Positions 48,401-59,195 of a DNA stretch of 64,000 nucleotides are shown in pieces; the first letter of the stretch is position 1, and the number at the start of each line of letters is the position of its first letter. This DNA is from Archegozetes longisetosus (lineage: Eukaryota > Arthropoda > Arachnida > Sarcoptiformes > Trhypochthoniidae): assembly GCA_018873245.2 (NCBI GenBank), contig JAEMBT020000005.1, positions 12,818,001 through 12,882,000 of the forward strand, given 5' to 3'. A program made the translations under genes and the position numbers. The notes under the pieces were generated by a model. That model was given only the letters and a program-made list of their open reading frames with translations. It was not told where the DNA came from and searched no databases.

Positions 48401-48556
48401 AACATAAGGTGGTTTTTTCCTCATAACTAGAAAACTATTGATTTTTGGTAAAAGCGTCTAAGGACTTTTGTGTTCAGCATTAAAAACCTTTCAAATGATA
48501 TGCCACTCATCGAAATCGAACTGGGCCCAGATATCCATAGAAAAAATATTATCCTG
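45408..48556. repeat. Possible older element with inverted ggataatatttttt/gggcccag ends
   Basis: aggataatattttttgggcc at 45,408 and the inverse ctgggcccag...aaaaaatattatcctg ending at about 48,556 could be the ends of an element into which the hAT at 45,532-48,032 inserted. The match is short and gapped, so this is tentative. Confidence 0.3.
45532..48032 (-). mobile_element. Full-length hAT transposon with broken transposase
   Basis: Terminal inverted repeats tagggtgaccaagt/acttggtcaccctat-type are perfect over 14 bp. The flanking 8-mers tctaaaag and tctaagag are a target duplication with one difference. The minus-strand coding region begins about 47,535 with a basic N-terminus and a BED-type zinc finger (CLFCN ... 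RHANGVEH, about 47,430-47,350). It continues through the catalytic core at 47,301-46,855 (STDASNKGN) and, after a stop, from 46,854 to 45,637, with the C-terminal hAT dimerisation region (CNDYVERVFSVMQNLWTDERN). The breaks are a TGA before the finger, a frameshift after it (about 47,310) and TAA at 46,855. Ends this good suggest it could still be mobilised in trans. Confidence 0.92.
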
Positions 48557-48869
48557 CTTAAAAACAACTTGTTGGTGAACAGGTCGTCGGCGAACAGACT
48601 GTCGGTAAACAGAGCTGGACCCCGTACTTATAGGTAGGATAAGTAAACGATTTACCACTTTTATGGAGTTTGACCAGCTAGTGGTCTTTAATACTTTTGT
48701 AATCTTAATCAGAAGTCAAATCGACTCATTGACTGAATTTTTAATGTTTCAAATAGACTTTTATTAATTAATTCGCAATCTTAAAAACGTAGTATTGGAA
48801 ATAGCAAAATAAATTTAGAATTAATTACCAGATATGTTGTAGGTGTTGACCATTATACTCTGGACAGAG
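48033..48869. other. Spacer between two hAT elements
   Basis: No gene. Includes the right half of the tentative older element (to about 48,556) and a repeated acaggtcgtcggcgaacaga / tgtcggtaaacaga motif near 48,580-48,615. Confidence 0.3.
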
Positions 48870-49470
48870 CAGAGTTGCCACCCTTCGGCCTTTTAGGCCG
48901 GAAATCAGCCTTTTAAGGATATGGTCAGTCTAAAGCCCGAGTCTTTAGAGCCGACATTATGGGTCAGCTTTTTTAAAAAAAATTTCACAGCTTATTTTTG
49001 AATATATAACGCTCTTTGCGAGTAAATTTAGATAAATGAAAATAGATAGATAGACAGAATGAAGACAGATAAATGGATTTAATTCTTTGAAGAATGCAAT
49101 GCTGAAAATTTATTGTCAATAATTGAATCTGTATTTTCAATTTATGTAAGCGATGCATATATTGAGAGGATATTCAGCATAATGAACAATATTTGCAGCA
49201 ACAAAAGAAATAGATTATCAACTGTAAGCATTAAAGGTGAAATCTGCTCAAAAGTCAATTTCAACCTAGATTGTAATCAATTTTACAATTTTGTATTAAA
49301 ACACAAAAAAATTAAATGCAGCAAAATCTAATACGAAATATGTTTACAAACTTAAATGATGTAAATTGGCTGTTAAGCAATAAATAATTTTTATTAGTAA
49401 AATTGAAGCAAAGGGGGGACTCTTACTACTTTAAATTCGGCCTTTTTGTAGACCTAAGGTGGCAACACTG
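48870..49470 (+). mobile_element. Short hAT element with transposase C-terminal fragment
   Basis: A perfect 8-bp target duplication, ggacagag, lies at 48862-48869 and 49471-49478. The ends cagagttgccaccctt and aaggtggcaacactg are inverted. The plus-strand frame 49113-49331 encodes a hAT dimerisation fragment (SDAYIERIFSIMNNICSNKRN), related to the C-terminus of the neighbouring full-length hAT but on the opposite strand and with different ends. It is an internally deleted, non-autonomous copy. Confidence 0.9.
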
Positions 49471-49478
49471 GGACAGAG

Positions 49479-49942
49479 TCTAACTCTTTTAGTCATTTTC
49501 TAAAACTTTTTTCTAAGTTTATTTCAAAAAATTCAATTCTAATTCAAACACAAAATTGAGTTGATAAGTCTTCAAAATAAAATTTGTTTGAAACTATTGA
49601 AAATTGAAAACTATTTGAATGATTAAGTGATTATTTGTGCTTTTAACTGAAGACCGATGATAGAGCAACAAGATTTTGCTATAAAATACATTCATTAAGT
49701 ATAACTAATCGATGCATCATGTTAAGGAAAAGTTGTTCCTTAGATTTGAGGAAACTCTAAAAAACAGAGATATGTCTTATAGTGCATCAAAAAGTTGGTA
49801 TCTATCCTTGAAAATATTTTTGTACTTTATCAGAATGGAAGTTAAATTCAGTTTAGAAAAATTAGTATTCACTTTAGAGAATTGGCATTTAACGCAATTA
49901 TATTGCTGTGAGATATACTTCGTGTAATAGACTTCAGCCAAA
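49479..49942. other. Upstream region of SDR copy 3
   Basis: Weak similarity to the region before SDR copy 2 (ttgaaaatatttttgtact). An open frame at 49,712-49,927 looks non-coding. Confidence 0.35.
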
Positions 49943-51835
49943 ATGATTAATTTTAAAAATCTTTATTACAAATTACTCACATATGTCGTAATTTTGATCG
50001 AATACTTCTCTAATCGTTTGAAGTTCACACGATTTGGACCGAAGAGGTATAGAAGTGATAAAAGACTCGATGGAAAAGTCGTCGTAATAACAGGTGCTAA
50101 TACTGGTATTGGAAAAGAAACAGCAAGAGATTTAGCTAAACGAGGTGCTAAGGTTTGTCTCAATTATTAGAATTAAAATAGATTTCTCTCGTATAAGATT
50201 TAGTTTAAAATTTTCAATAATTTTCTGATAAAAAACTTTGAAATTATAAAAAACTCATAGTTTTGACAGTTGTTCTCAATTGGCTTATATGATTTAAATT
50301 CTGAAACTTATTCGCTCTTAAATATACAAAACGTGAATACAAAACCGATTCTGTTTCAAAAAGTATGTTTTCAGTTAATTTAAAAACACATTTAATGCTA
50401 TAAAATAATAAATTTTAGGATATTTTCCAGCAAACGATCTGTAAAAATTAGTTTTCTTCAAAATTTCTTACATTGAAACTCATTTCAGGTAATAATAGGG
50501 TGTCGTAATGTAGAAAAGGCTAAGGAAGCTATCGATCGTATGAAACAAGAAAATGAAAACTGCAATTTCAATGCTATCAAATTAGATTTGTCTTCATTGA
50601 CATCAGTTCGACAATTCGCTAAACAAGTTTGTGAACAAGAGTCAAAAATAGATATTCTTATCAATAATGCAGGAGTTATGATGTGTCCGAAGTTGACTAC
50701 TGAAGACGGATTTGAGATGCAGTTCGCGACCAATTATTTAGGTATGAAAACAAAAATAACTTTTGATAAACGATTGATAAAAATTTGAAATTGAAGAGCA
50801 CTGTCATAAAAGTTATAACTGAATTTATTGCGTTTTTTATAACACAAAATGACATTCATTCAAAATTTATTTTCTAACAGTTGTGTAATTATGAATACAA
50901 GTGTGCATTATATAGTTGAATGTCTTAATTCATTTAATTTTACATTCTTAAAGCAACTTATTTCCGATCTGAAACACAATTGTAGTAAAGTTTCACGCAA
51001 TCAGAATCAAATCGTTAAAGGTTTACAGATATTTTACTTGATTAGCACAATAATTATTTCGCGTTTAATTAATTCACTATTAGAATAATAATAATAATGA
51101 ATTTATTATCGTTGACTTTAAATATAGTTAAATTTAGCACATTTTCGATAAGAAAATTGTTCCGCCTTCTCGTTCAATCATCTTTTTTAATATGAAATCA
51201 AATTATATTACGATTAAAGTTAATATAGATCCAAATTTTTAGGTCACTTCTTATTAACGATGCTATTAATAAACCATATGAAGAAATCGTCAAACGCTAG
51301 AATCATAAGCGTTTCAGCACTTCTTCATCACATCGCCAAAATTGACTTCAATGATATTAACTACGACAATAATTATGATACTCTACAAAGTTATGCCCGA
51401 AGCAAATTAGCACAAATACTATTCACTCGAGAACTGTCTCAAAGACTATCAGAAACTAATATCAATGTTTATTGTTTACATCCGGGAATCATTCAGACAG
51501 ATTTGTTTCGACATCAAGATCTAGAATCATATGGTCACAATTTTTTAAACTGGATTTTCAATCCAATTGATGCTGAATTAGGATCTCAAACAACTCTTTA
51601 TTGTGCACTTGAAGATAAATTGGATAAAGAATCGGGTCATTATTATAGGTAAGATTTTGTTTTCCGACATCTTTACATTTTCTCACAAAACATTTTCCTC
51701 AGTAATTGTCGTCGAATCGATTATATGACGAGCAACGCAACCGATGATTCGACTGCCAGAAAGTTGTGGAATTTAAGCTGTGATTTGGTTAAACTTGACA
51801 ATCACTTAAGACTAGATAGGACATCAAATAGTTAA
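49943..51835 (+). CDS. Retinol-dehydrogenase-like short-chain dehydrogenase, copy 3 (intact)
   Basis: Four exons, 49943-50152, 50489-50741, 51243-51648 and 51703-51835, joined by GT-AG introns in phases 0, 1 and 2, give 333 residues. A hydrophobic N-terminal segment ([12 protein letters not shown], residues 11-22) suggests a membrane anchor, as in RDH11-14. The Rossmann motif TGANTGIG is at residues 50-57 and NNAG at 129-132. The likely catalytic triad is Ser179, Tyr205 and Lys209 ([13 protein letters not shown]). The HPGII motif follows. The family oxidises or reduces retinoids, steroids or lipid aldehydes with NADP(H) at the ER membrane; the substrate here is unknown. It is the only SDR copy in the window with an uninterrupted frame. 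Confidence 0.92.
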
Positions 51836-52789
51836 ATACTTATTAAAACAGATATTCTTAACTAGATTTAGATTTCAAAATAGTTCGAAACAATTTTTTT
51901 ATTTAATTTTTGATTTTGAATAAGATTAAAAAAAGTCTTCCACTTCTATATATTTATATATAGTTTGCCACTTGGTGTCTATTTTAAGACTTAAAATAAA
52001 TCGATTCTCATCACTCATTTTAAGTCAAAAGAAAGAAAAAAGTGAATAAAATCAGTTTGAAAGCCAATAATAAGATTTATTTAAAGTTATTTTTCACGGT
52101 TTTAGTTCATCAATTTGTAAGCTATTTTTACTACTAGCACCCAATAGCCAATTAGAACCTTTTTTTTATCGAGTTTAGAACTTAAATTGTTTACAGCATA
52201 TCTTATCATATTTACAAATTCCTTAAGAGCGGGTCCCTTTACAGTAAAACAGTATAATGCAACTCAGAATATCTTCGCGAGTCACAACTGTTACTTCGAG
52301 AGCCAGACTTGGCTCACGAGCTGTAGTCTTTTTAAATTTTGCAACCAACAAGAAGATTGAGAAAAAACTTGGCTAATTAATTAAACTTCTCCAATAAGTT
52401 TTTACTTGACGTTAATTGTATTACTTAAATTTTAAAGTAGTGATAATTCGTAAAATGTTAGTATAAACGATAATGAAGTTAAACTTTATTGTGGAAAATA
52501 GTATTTTAAAGCTTTATACTTAATGCAAACAAGTTTTATGTTTCTGATAGTCCTTGTTTATAGATATAGAATTATCATATCTCTATGATTTTTGAATATT
52601 ATCGATCGTACAAAAATGGAATTGAAGCATATCTAGTCCTTAGAAGAACGAGATTTTATCTAAAATTTTTCAGGATTTGAAAACAACAGCAAATGTAGGA
52701 GATATGATGCTAGCTGACAAACAAAGCATCACTTGGTATTGCTTTCAGATTATAAGTCACTTTTATTTATCGAATATATGCTCATAACT
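51836..52789. other. Spacer between SDR copy 3 and SDR relic 4
   Basis: AT-rich; no gene seen. Confidence 0.35.
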
Positions 52790-53852
52790 AATGAATATTC
52801 GCGAGACTTTATACAATAAACTGTTAACTTGTATGAAAAATTTGAATGAATACTTCTGTAATTGTTTGAAATACACGAGATTTGGACCAAAATGTTTAAG
52901 AGCAATAAAAAACTCGATGTAAAATTGACCATAATAACTGATGCTAATACTGGTATTGATAAACAACCAGTCAAAGATTTAGTAAAACGAGACGCTAATG
53001 TTTGTATTATTTTATTAGAAAAACATTCTATAGATTAAGATAAATTTGCAACTTATTGATTATAGAGTCATTATAAGTATAATTAAGTGCTAACAATAAA
53101 ACATAGCTTGACATAAAAATAGCTAACTGCTTTAGATAATGCATTGACTATGCTCGAGTTGCATTCAATCGAAGCTAGTTTGCGAATCATCTCAATATTT
53201 GACTGAATCTTGGCTTTTATTTCGCTTCTACGATTAACAGCAAAAGTGTCAAATTGTACGACTAAATATGAGCAAATATGTCTCAACTTTAAATATTAAT
53301 ATAACCATAAAATAAATATAAATTGATAATGGTTAATATCTGACTTAGGATTCAGTTATGACAAGCTGACAGATAACGAATCACTGTTGGGGTAACTTTA
53401 GGCAATCCATTCATAGGGAAGTCCAATTATAAACTCTGAAAAAGAGTTCAGGGAATAATTAGTTAAGTGTTGATTGAAACTACTTTTAGGTCACTTCTTA
53501 TTAATGATTGATACTATCAATCAATTACTTAAATAATCACCAAATGCTAGAATAATAAATACCACATCATTTCTACACTATTACGCAAACATTGACTTCA
53601 ATGATATTTATTATGATAATAATTATGATCCTCTAAAAGTTATGCCCGAAGAGAATTAGCGCAAATACTGTTCACTCGAGAATTATCTCAAAGACTGTCT
53701 GAAACTTATATCGATGTTTATCGTTTACACCCGGGAATCATTAAGATAGAGTTACTTCGACATCAAGATTTAGAATCGTTTAAATTCAAGCTTATCAATT
53801 TTATTCTAAATCCAATTGATGCTGAATTGGGATTATAAACAACTTTTTACTG
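52790..53852 (+). pseudogene. SDR relic 4 (exon 2 lost)
   Basis: Exon 1 equivalent at about 52,800-53,002 ([12 protein letters not shown] and TDANTGID in place of TGANTGIG). Exon 3 equivalent from about 53,490 (HYYANIDF, PGIIKIELLRHQD) to 53,852, where a hAT-like element cuts it. The stretch between them contains no trace of exon 2. Multiple stops. It is most like relic 1 at 33.5 kb. Confidence 0.75.
53083..53286 (-). other. Unassigned coding-like fragment inside SDR relic 4
   Basis: The minus strand has 67 open codons with balanced composition (RRSEIKAKIQSNIEMIRKLA). It lies where SDR exon 2 should be and is not SDR sequence on either strand. Possibly a piece of inserted DNA. Not recognised. 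Confidence 0.2.
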
Positions 53853-54362
53853 TAGGGTGACTACCCATCCCGTTTTTGACGGGACAGTCCCGTCTTTTTA
53901 AAGATAAAAGACAGAAATGCCGTCAGACCAAAACTCTCGACGGGATAACTAGTTATCCCGTTTTGCAACTTTCGTTTTGAAAAATGTGTTTAGAAAATAT
54001 TTCTTAGAAATTCAAACAATGAATTTATTTTACAAATGATAAGTGATTAAGAAACCCAGTTTAATGTTTTAAACACCTGTGGTTTGAAACCAAAAGTTAT
54101 AGAATTAATCTTTTCTGCCTTGACTTACATCTGATATAAACCAGTATTTCTTACTTCTGAATAACTTTTGGAAGATTCTATTTCTGACAAAAAATATACC
54201 TTTGAAATCAACCATGACTAATAGTTTTCAATGTTTTAGTATAAGAATGTTTGACAACTAGATATTTGTAGTAACTAATAAAAGTGGCATTTTTCTTTTT
54301 AAAAATGTAAGGGTCTTTGGTATTTTTGTCCCGTCATGAGACAAGCCTGAGGTGGTCACCAC
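53853..54362. mobile_element. hAT-like MITE inserted in SDR relic 4
   Basis: The left end tagggtgactacccatcccg and the right end cgggac/gtcccg...ggtggtcacca are inverted approximately. The left end shares tagggtgac with the full-length hAT at 45,532. Internal palindromic pairs (gacgggac/gtcccgtc, cgggataactagttatcccg) are present. No clear target duplication survives. Confidence 0.6.
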
Positions 54363-54684
54363 GTCTGAATCCAATGATGTGTCACACTTAGGGGGTAGTG
54401 AGTTGGGAACCTCCTAAGACCCATTAGCCCGGATTGACCCTGAAGCAGTAAAGGTTTTATTTCTTTGTTATTAATATTTCATTTAATAATGTATTTACCT
54501 CGATGTTGTTATAAATCACACCTTGTTCAATCTCGAATAATTGTTAGATAAAATTGAGTATTTTCAAGCTCTTAAAGCTATTTCTTTGACTGAGAACGTG
54601 ATTCAGAAAAGATAAAATCTCATCAGTTTGACGTCTCAAAAGAGGAGGCTACGCGTTTTCGAAATACGATCATGAAAACATTCA
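54363..54684 (+). repeat. GC-richer fragment and duplicated SDR 3' flank, right copy
   Basis: 54,363-54,445 is unusually GC-rich (cctaagacccattagcccgg) and unassigned. 54,450-54,684 matches 38,710-38,972, the downstream flank of SDR copy 2, and ends at the MACPF junction. Confidence 0.65.
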
Positions 54685-55404
54685 GTAGAAAATAAAGTAG
54701 AAGTAACTGAAAGCTTTACTGAACTGATGAAAGTTAATCAGACCAAAGTTGAAGCCGAGGCTACAGTTTTATCTTTAATTAAAGTTCATGGAGGGTATTC
54801 TGGAATTACCGCCAAAGTTTCAGATGACTTCAAAAAGAATTCTCATGTTCATGAAGCCTATTATGGAGGAAACGCTAACTTAACGTCAGTGGAACCGCTG
54901 CTTATAGTCAGCGGTGGAAAACAGTGGCCAGAAACCCGTGGCTTTTCGGAGATAAACTATTACCAATAGCTAATCTACTACCTGCTGGTCCTAAAAGAGA
55001 TGCTATTTCTCAAACAATTACCATAAAAGCAATTCTCAAGCAGTGTCTATAAGACAAGATAAGACATATATCGATGAACTGATTCGTTCTATTGATTAAG
55101 TATCGAAACTCCAGTTAACTAATAAAGTATTGGCTAATGATTATAGAAATCAATTGATTGCTCTTAAATTCAGACAATTCCTAGTCATACAACTTTTATG
55201 AATTTGAGAACTACTATTGATTTGTATGCAATCAATGAACGCAATAAGACAGCACAAAAGTGTCATAAAAAGGAAACTAGGATTTTGTTTAATAAACAAG
55301 TTTGTAATATCGTTCATAATCACGATCCAAGTACCTCTTATTCCGAATCCTATTCTAATAAGACTAGTGTTCAATTAGATCCAAAAGTCTTGGCTTTGAT
55401 ATAA
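54685..55404 (+). pseudogene. MACPF relic D, 5'-truncated copy of gene B
   Basis: It begins abruptly within the MACPF domain (KVEVTESF), just after the position of the signature in gene B, and follows gene B closely to the stop at 55402-55404 and about 70 bp beyond. Frameshifts (about 54,900 and 55,030) and a stop (about 55,098) inactivate it. There is no intron at the position of intron 2 in gene A. It sits 2.26 kb upstream of GST copy 2, as gene B sits upstream of GST copy 1. Confidence 0.88.
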
Positions 55405-56681
55405 GAATTTTTATTAAATTCACAAAAAATATAAAACTTAATTTTTCGAAATATTTGTTGCATGTAGCATATTGTTTGAAAGGTATAGACGAAGCGGACT
55501 CAATTAAATGCAATTATAAACAGCGTATTAAAGTATAAAAATATTGACGTAAAAGTAATTTGAATATATATTGGAAATATTTTAGAGAATTCCTAAATAA
55601 ATCATATTAGGAATACACTTCAAAAACAACATATACACTAAAGCATTCGTGAAAAACATCGGGTTGTTTAGAGTGTAAAATATCTCCATATTACAAATAG
55701 CACCGGTGTTTCTTTACAAAATATTCTAGTATGGCTAATTTTAGAGGCTAATTTTAAAATTCTGCAAGGGAGAATTTTCCGTCAATAACCAGTTTATTCC
55801 TACAGCCGGGGCAAAACAACTGAATATCTTTCCCCCTTGGGAGTCCTATGTCGGGTCTTCACCGGTCCAAGCCTGATTGTCAAATTCAGCCCGCGGTAGG
55901 CCCAACTCAGCGCTGATCGCTCACAGATTGCGAACCTTCACCAGTAATATGTTGAGGAGGCACAGGGCCCTGGTGGCAGACCCCAAGTAGACTGTAGACT
56001 TTTACCGTAATTCGCTCATCACCGAAAAAATGTTCTATTCGCGAGTGTTACAAAATACTTTTGTATGACTCAAAAACGACTCAAAACGAAGATAATGTCA
56101 AGTCTGACATAAGAAATCTGAGAGGCTCATAGACATACGTATATCTTTCAATTGAACAATGACTGCCATTCCAACGTCTAAAATATAATTTCTAGCGATT
56201 CATATCTGATCTTAAGCTTAAAATAAGACTATTGTATATCTTTATCCTTTCAAACATATTCTTTCCAAAAAATATTTTTAAGAGTGATTATATCGATATT
56301 ATGTTGATATATTGTGAATATCTTTAAAATTCGGTTTTTAATTAATGAATTTGAATATTTTAATAGAATGAAAAAACATGATCAAGTATAATTTACATGA
56401 CAATAAATTAAGTTAAATTCCATAAATAACTCAGTAAACAATGTTTATTTTAGTTTTTTCGATTTAACTCCTCAGAATATAAATAAGTTTAAATTATTTT
56501 TGTCATAATATTCAGCTTGATATATTCTTTCGACTTTTATGCTATTTGTCTGAATCGATCTTGAAACAGCAAAAAATAAGATAAAACTTTTAAAGGGATA
56601 ATTAGTCGCCATGACTTAACCCTTAGACACTTCAATATAATTTTAACATTTTGAATTTATCTCAGTACATACTTTAAGAGT
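55405..56681. other. Spacer between MACPF relic D and the second GST block
   Basis: Contains a GC-rich patch at 55,795-56,010 whose plus strand gives coding-like text (LIAHRLRTFTSNMLRRHRAL) with stops. It is probably a transposon relic of unknown type. Otherwise AT-rich. Confidence 0.35.
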
Positions 56682-58636
56682 ATGTATCAAAACCGCAAGG
56701 GTCAGTGGGGTAAATTTACATAAAGGGTGAACATCATTTTTTACATTAGTCGTTTTGATAAAGTTACGAATAATAGAGTCAAAATTAAAAGGCAAATTTC
56801 GAACTTTTTACCAGTTAGATTTATTTGTTGATAAATAAAGTAAACTTTAAAAATGATGTATCAAATGAATGAAAAGGTTTAATTGTAAATACTTTTTAAA
56901 ACTAAATCTCACAAAGCCGCTCGTGACAAATTTCTCTATCAATTCAAGAATTATGATTAAAAGAGTTCAGGCATATCTGAGGCGCGGCAGAAAACACATT
57001 TAATTCTATTTTTATCCTCTTTAAACTCTACTTTTGTTAAATTACTCATTAAAGTTAGAGTGAATAAAAGTCAATATTAGGATCTCTAAAGTTTACTCAT
57101 CTGTCAACACAGATATCGAGCTCTTTAAAAATAGTTTTATTATTTGACTTAGATGCTAGTCTAGTTTTGTTCGTTTTATAGCTAACATCCGACATAAATT
57201 CAATGAACATATTACCCAATTTTCACTTGTTTTAATATGTGATTCATTTAATTTTTTTTCTATTAATAAAGAACTAGTACGTGATCTTCAAAGTTAACTC
57301 TTATTGTTCACAACTTTCAGTTCATAAAAGTTTTAAACATGAGTTTGCAGCAAAAGCAGATACCCATAGAAACAAAATATTTTTCCCATACTCAAGTTGA
57401 GTAAACAGCTGTCAAAAAAGTGCTGAAATTAAACTGTATTAACTGTTTATAAACAAAAGTTTTATCATGGATAATTTGATTTCCACAACTTGTCCCGATA
57501 ACAAACTTTAACATTGAACTTTGAGCATAAGTGACACGCCTTACCACTATTCAAGTGAAGTCTAGATATTTGCTGACTTATAATAGTACAAAACATAAGA
57601 ACAATCAGCGTTATCGTAAAATTTAATAGTTATATTGATTTGTATTTTATTTTAAAAAATAGTTAAAATGTCGACAATTCCAACACTAGGCTATTGGGAT
57701 GCTAGAGCATTGACTGAACCAATACGTTATTTACTCAAATACAAAGGCATTCAATTTAATGATAAGCGCTATGAGGCCGGTGAAGGAACTAGTCTTCAAG
57801 AATTGGAAACGTTGCAAAAGAATTGGATACCGGTAAAGTATACTTTAGGCTTGGATTTCCCGAACCTCCCCTATTATATCGACGGAGATGTGAAATTATC
57901 GCAAAGTTTGGCAATCTTGAGATATTTGGGTCGAAAATATGACTTGTTTGCGACCGACGAGAAGTCTTTGGCTCGACAAGACTTAGTTGAGCAGCAGATA
58001 CAGGATATTAGATTTGGATTTATCTGGGGTTTACTCCTGAATAAAGCCGATTATGAAAACAATAAGGAACCCTACCTGAAGGACACTTTACCAATACATT
58101 TGGAGCTGTTGTCCAAGTTTTTAGGCGGTAATGAATGGCTGGTTGGTTCTAAACTGACTTATGTCGACTTTTTGGCTTACGAGGTCCTCGATTGGTTCAA
58201 ATTGTATAGTCCGGAGAACGTTGCAAAGTTTGACAATTTGATGCAATATTTGAAACGGTTTGAAAGTCTTCCCGAAATTTCTGCTTATATTAATTCAGAT
58301 GAATTTAAAAGTTGGCCTCTTTTTGGTCAAGTTGCGAGTTGGGGTCATTTCAAATAATCTTGGATTGGAATTACCTTATATTTTCTCAGTATATGAGGAT
58401 CTTACTGTATTCATATTTTAATTATCAATATATAAATGTTAAAAATGAAATTTTTGATCAAAACCACTAATTTTTAGATAATACTCTGTCAAAAGACTGG
58501 AAAATTTAACAAAATTGTAATCTTGTTATAAAAATTAAACGTTCGAAAATACCCTTAAAAACAGTACGCGTAGTTTTTTTTTCAATGTGTTGACTATTGC
58601 TTTCAAGTTAACTAAAACCATGAATTCAGATGAATG
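56682..58636 (+). repeat. Segmental duplication, right copy (GST gene with flanks)
   Basis: Collinear with 30,943-32,886 (see left copy). The 5' flank homology starts at gtatcaaaaccgcaaggg and the 3' homology ends near 58,636. The homology does not extend into SDR relic 1-type sequence. Confidence 0.85.
57668..58357 (+). CDS. Glutathione S-transferase, mu class, copy 2
   Basis: Intronless, 229 residues, same architecture as copy 1: Tyr9 in LGYW, NLPYYIDGD with cis-Pro68, QS79-80, then the helical domain. About ten replacements fall in residues 11-50 (NVRSLAE to DARALTE, and a rewritten 37-50 loop), and only about four in residues 52-229. The N-terminal changes flank the glutathione and hydrophobic substrate sites, so the two enzymes may differ in substrate range (inference). 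The frame is intact and the start context aaaatgtcg is shared. A TATA-like cttataatag lies about 85 bp upstream. Confidence 0.93.
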   Translation: MSTIPTLGYWDARALTEPIRYLLKYKGIQFNDKRYEAGEGTSLQELETLQKNWIPVKYTLGLDFPNLPYYIDGDVKLSQSLAILRYLGRKYDLFATDEKSLARQDLVEQQIQDIRFGFIWGLLLNKADYENNKEPYLKDTLPIHLELLSKFLGGNEWLVGSKLTYVDFLAYEVLDWFKLYSPENVAKFDNLMQYLKRFESLPEISAYINSDEFKSWPLFGQVASWGHFK

Positions 58637-58760
58637 TATTTACAACGGATAAATTAAAAGAACTGCTCTGTATATAATTTTGATTGTGCATCAGAGTTCT
58701 ACTTCACACTAAAGAAAATATGCTTAAAACAAGTTTTCGCTGATTTTTAATCAGATTTAT

Positions 58761-59195
58761 ATTACTGCGCTAGACATTACCACGTGCGGCATTAGCGCAC
58801 AAACGACACTACCGCGCAAATTTAATCTAATACGAGGCTTATTATTATTCTTTAAAATAATTCACTATATATTTATGACATTGCAGTCTCAAATAATAAC
58901 TAATTTCTCGCTTTAAATCTATAAAAATTTCAATTTAATTCAGTATTTATTTAGCTGTTTTAAAAACCGATTTCGATAATTTTAGCCGAATCGGGCATCG
59001 ATATATTTAGCGCTTCTTACCGGGTAAGATCGGTTGAAACCAATAACCGGAAACCCTAATTATGATATAATATGCGTGATAATATCATTCACGTGTATTT
59101 CGCGCGGTAGTGAGTTTGTTCGGTAGTGACTTGTGCGGTAATGTCGTCTGCGCGGTAATGTCGTACGCGGTACTTATTTGTGCTGTAATGTTGTG
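58761..59195. repeat. TIR element with GC-rich repeated gcggtaatgtcgt units
   Basis: Left end tgcgctagacattaccacg ... cactaccgcgcaaat; right end attt-cgcgcggtagtg followed by four variants of gcggtaatgtcgt. The right arm is the inverse of the left, with the unit multiplied. The GC-rich ends contrast with an AT-rich middle. No coding sequence. Confidence 0.65.

Noticed and set aside
49712..49927. Plus-strand open frame just before SDR copy 3
   Set aside because: Lies in the presumed promoter/5' region, shows only weak flank similarity to SDR copy 2, no protein features.
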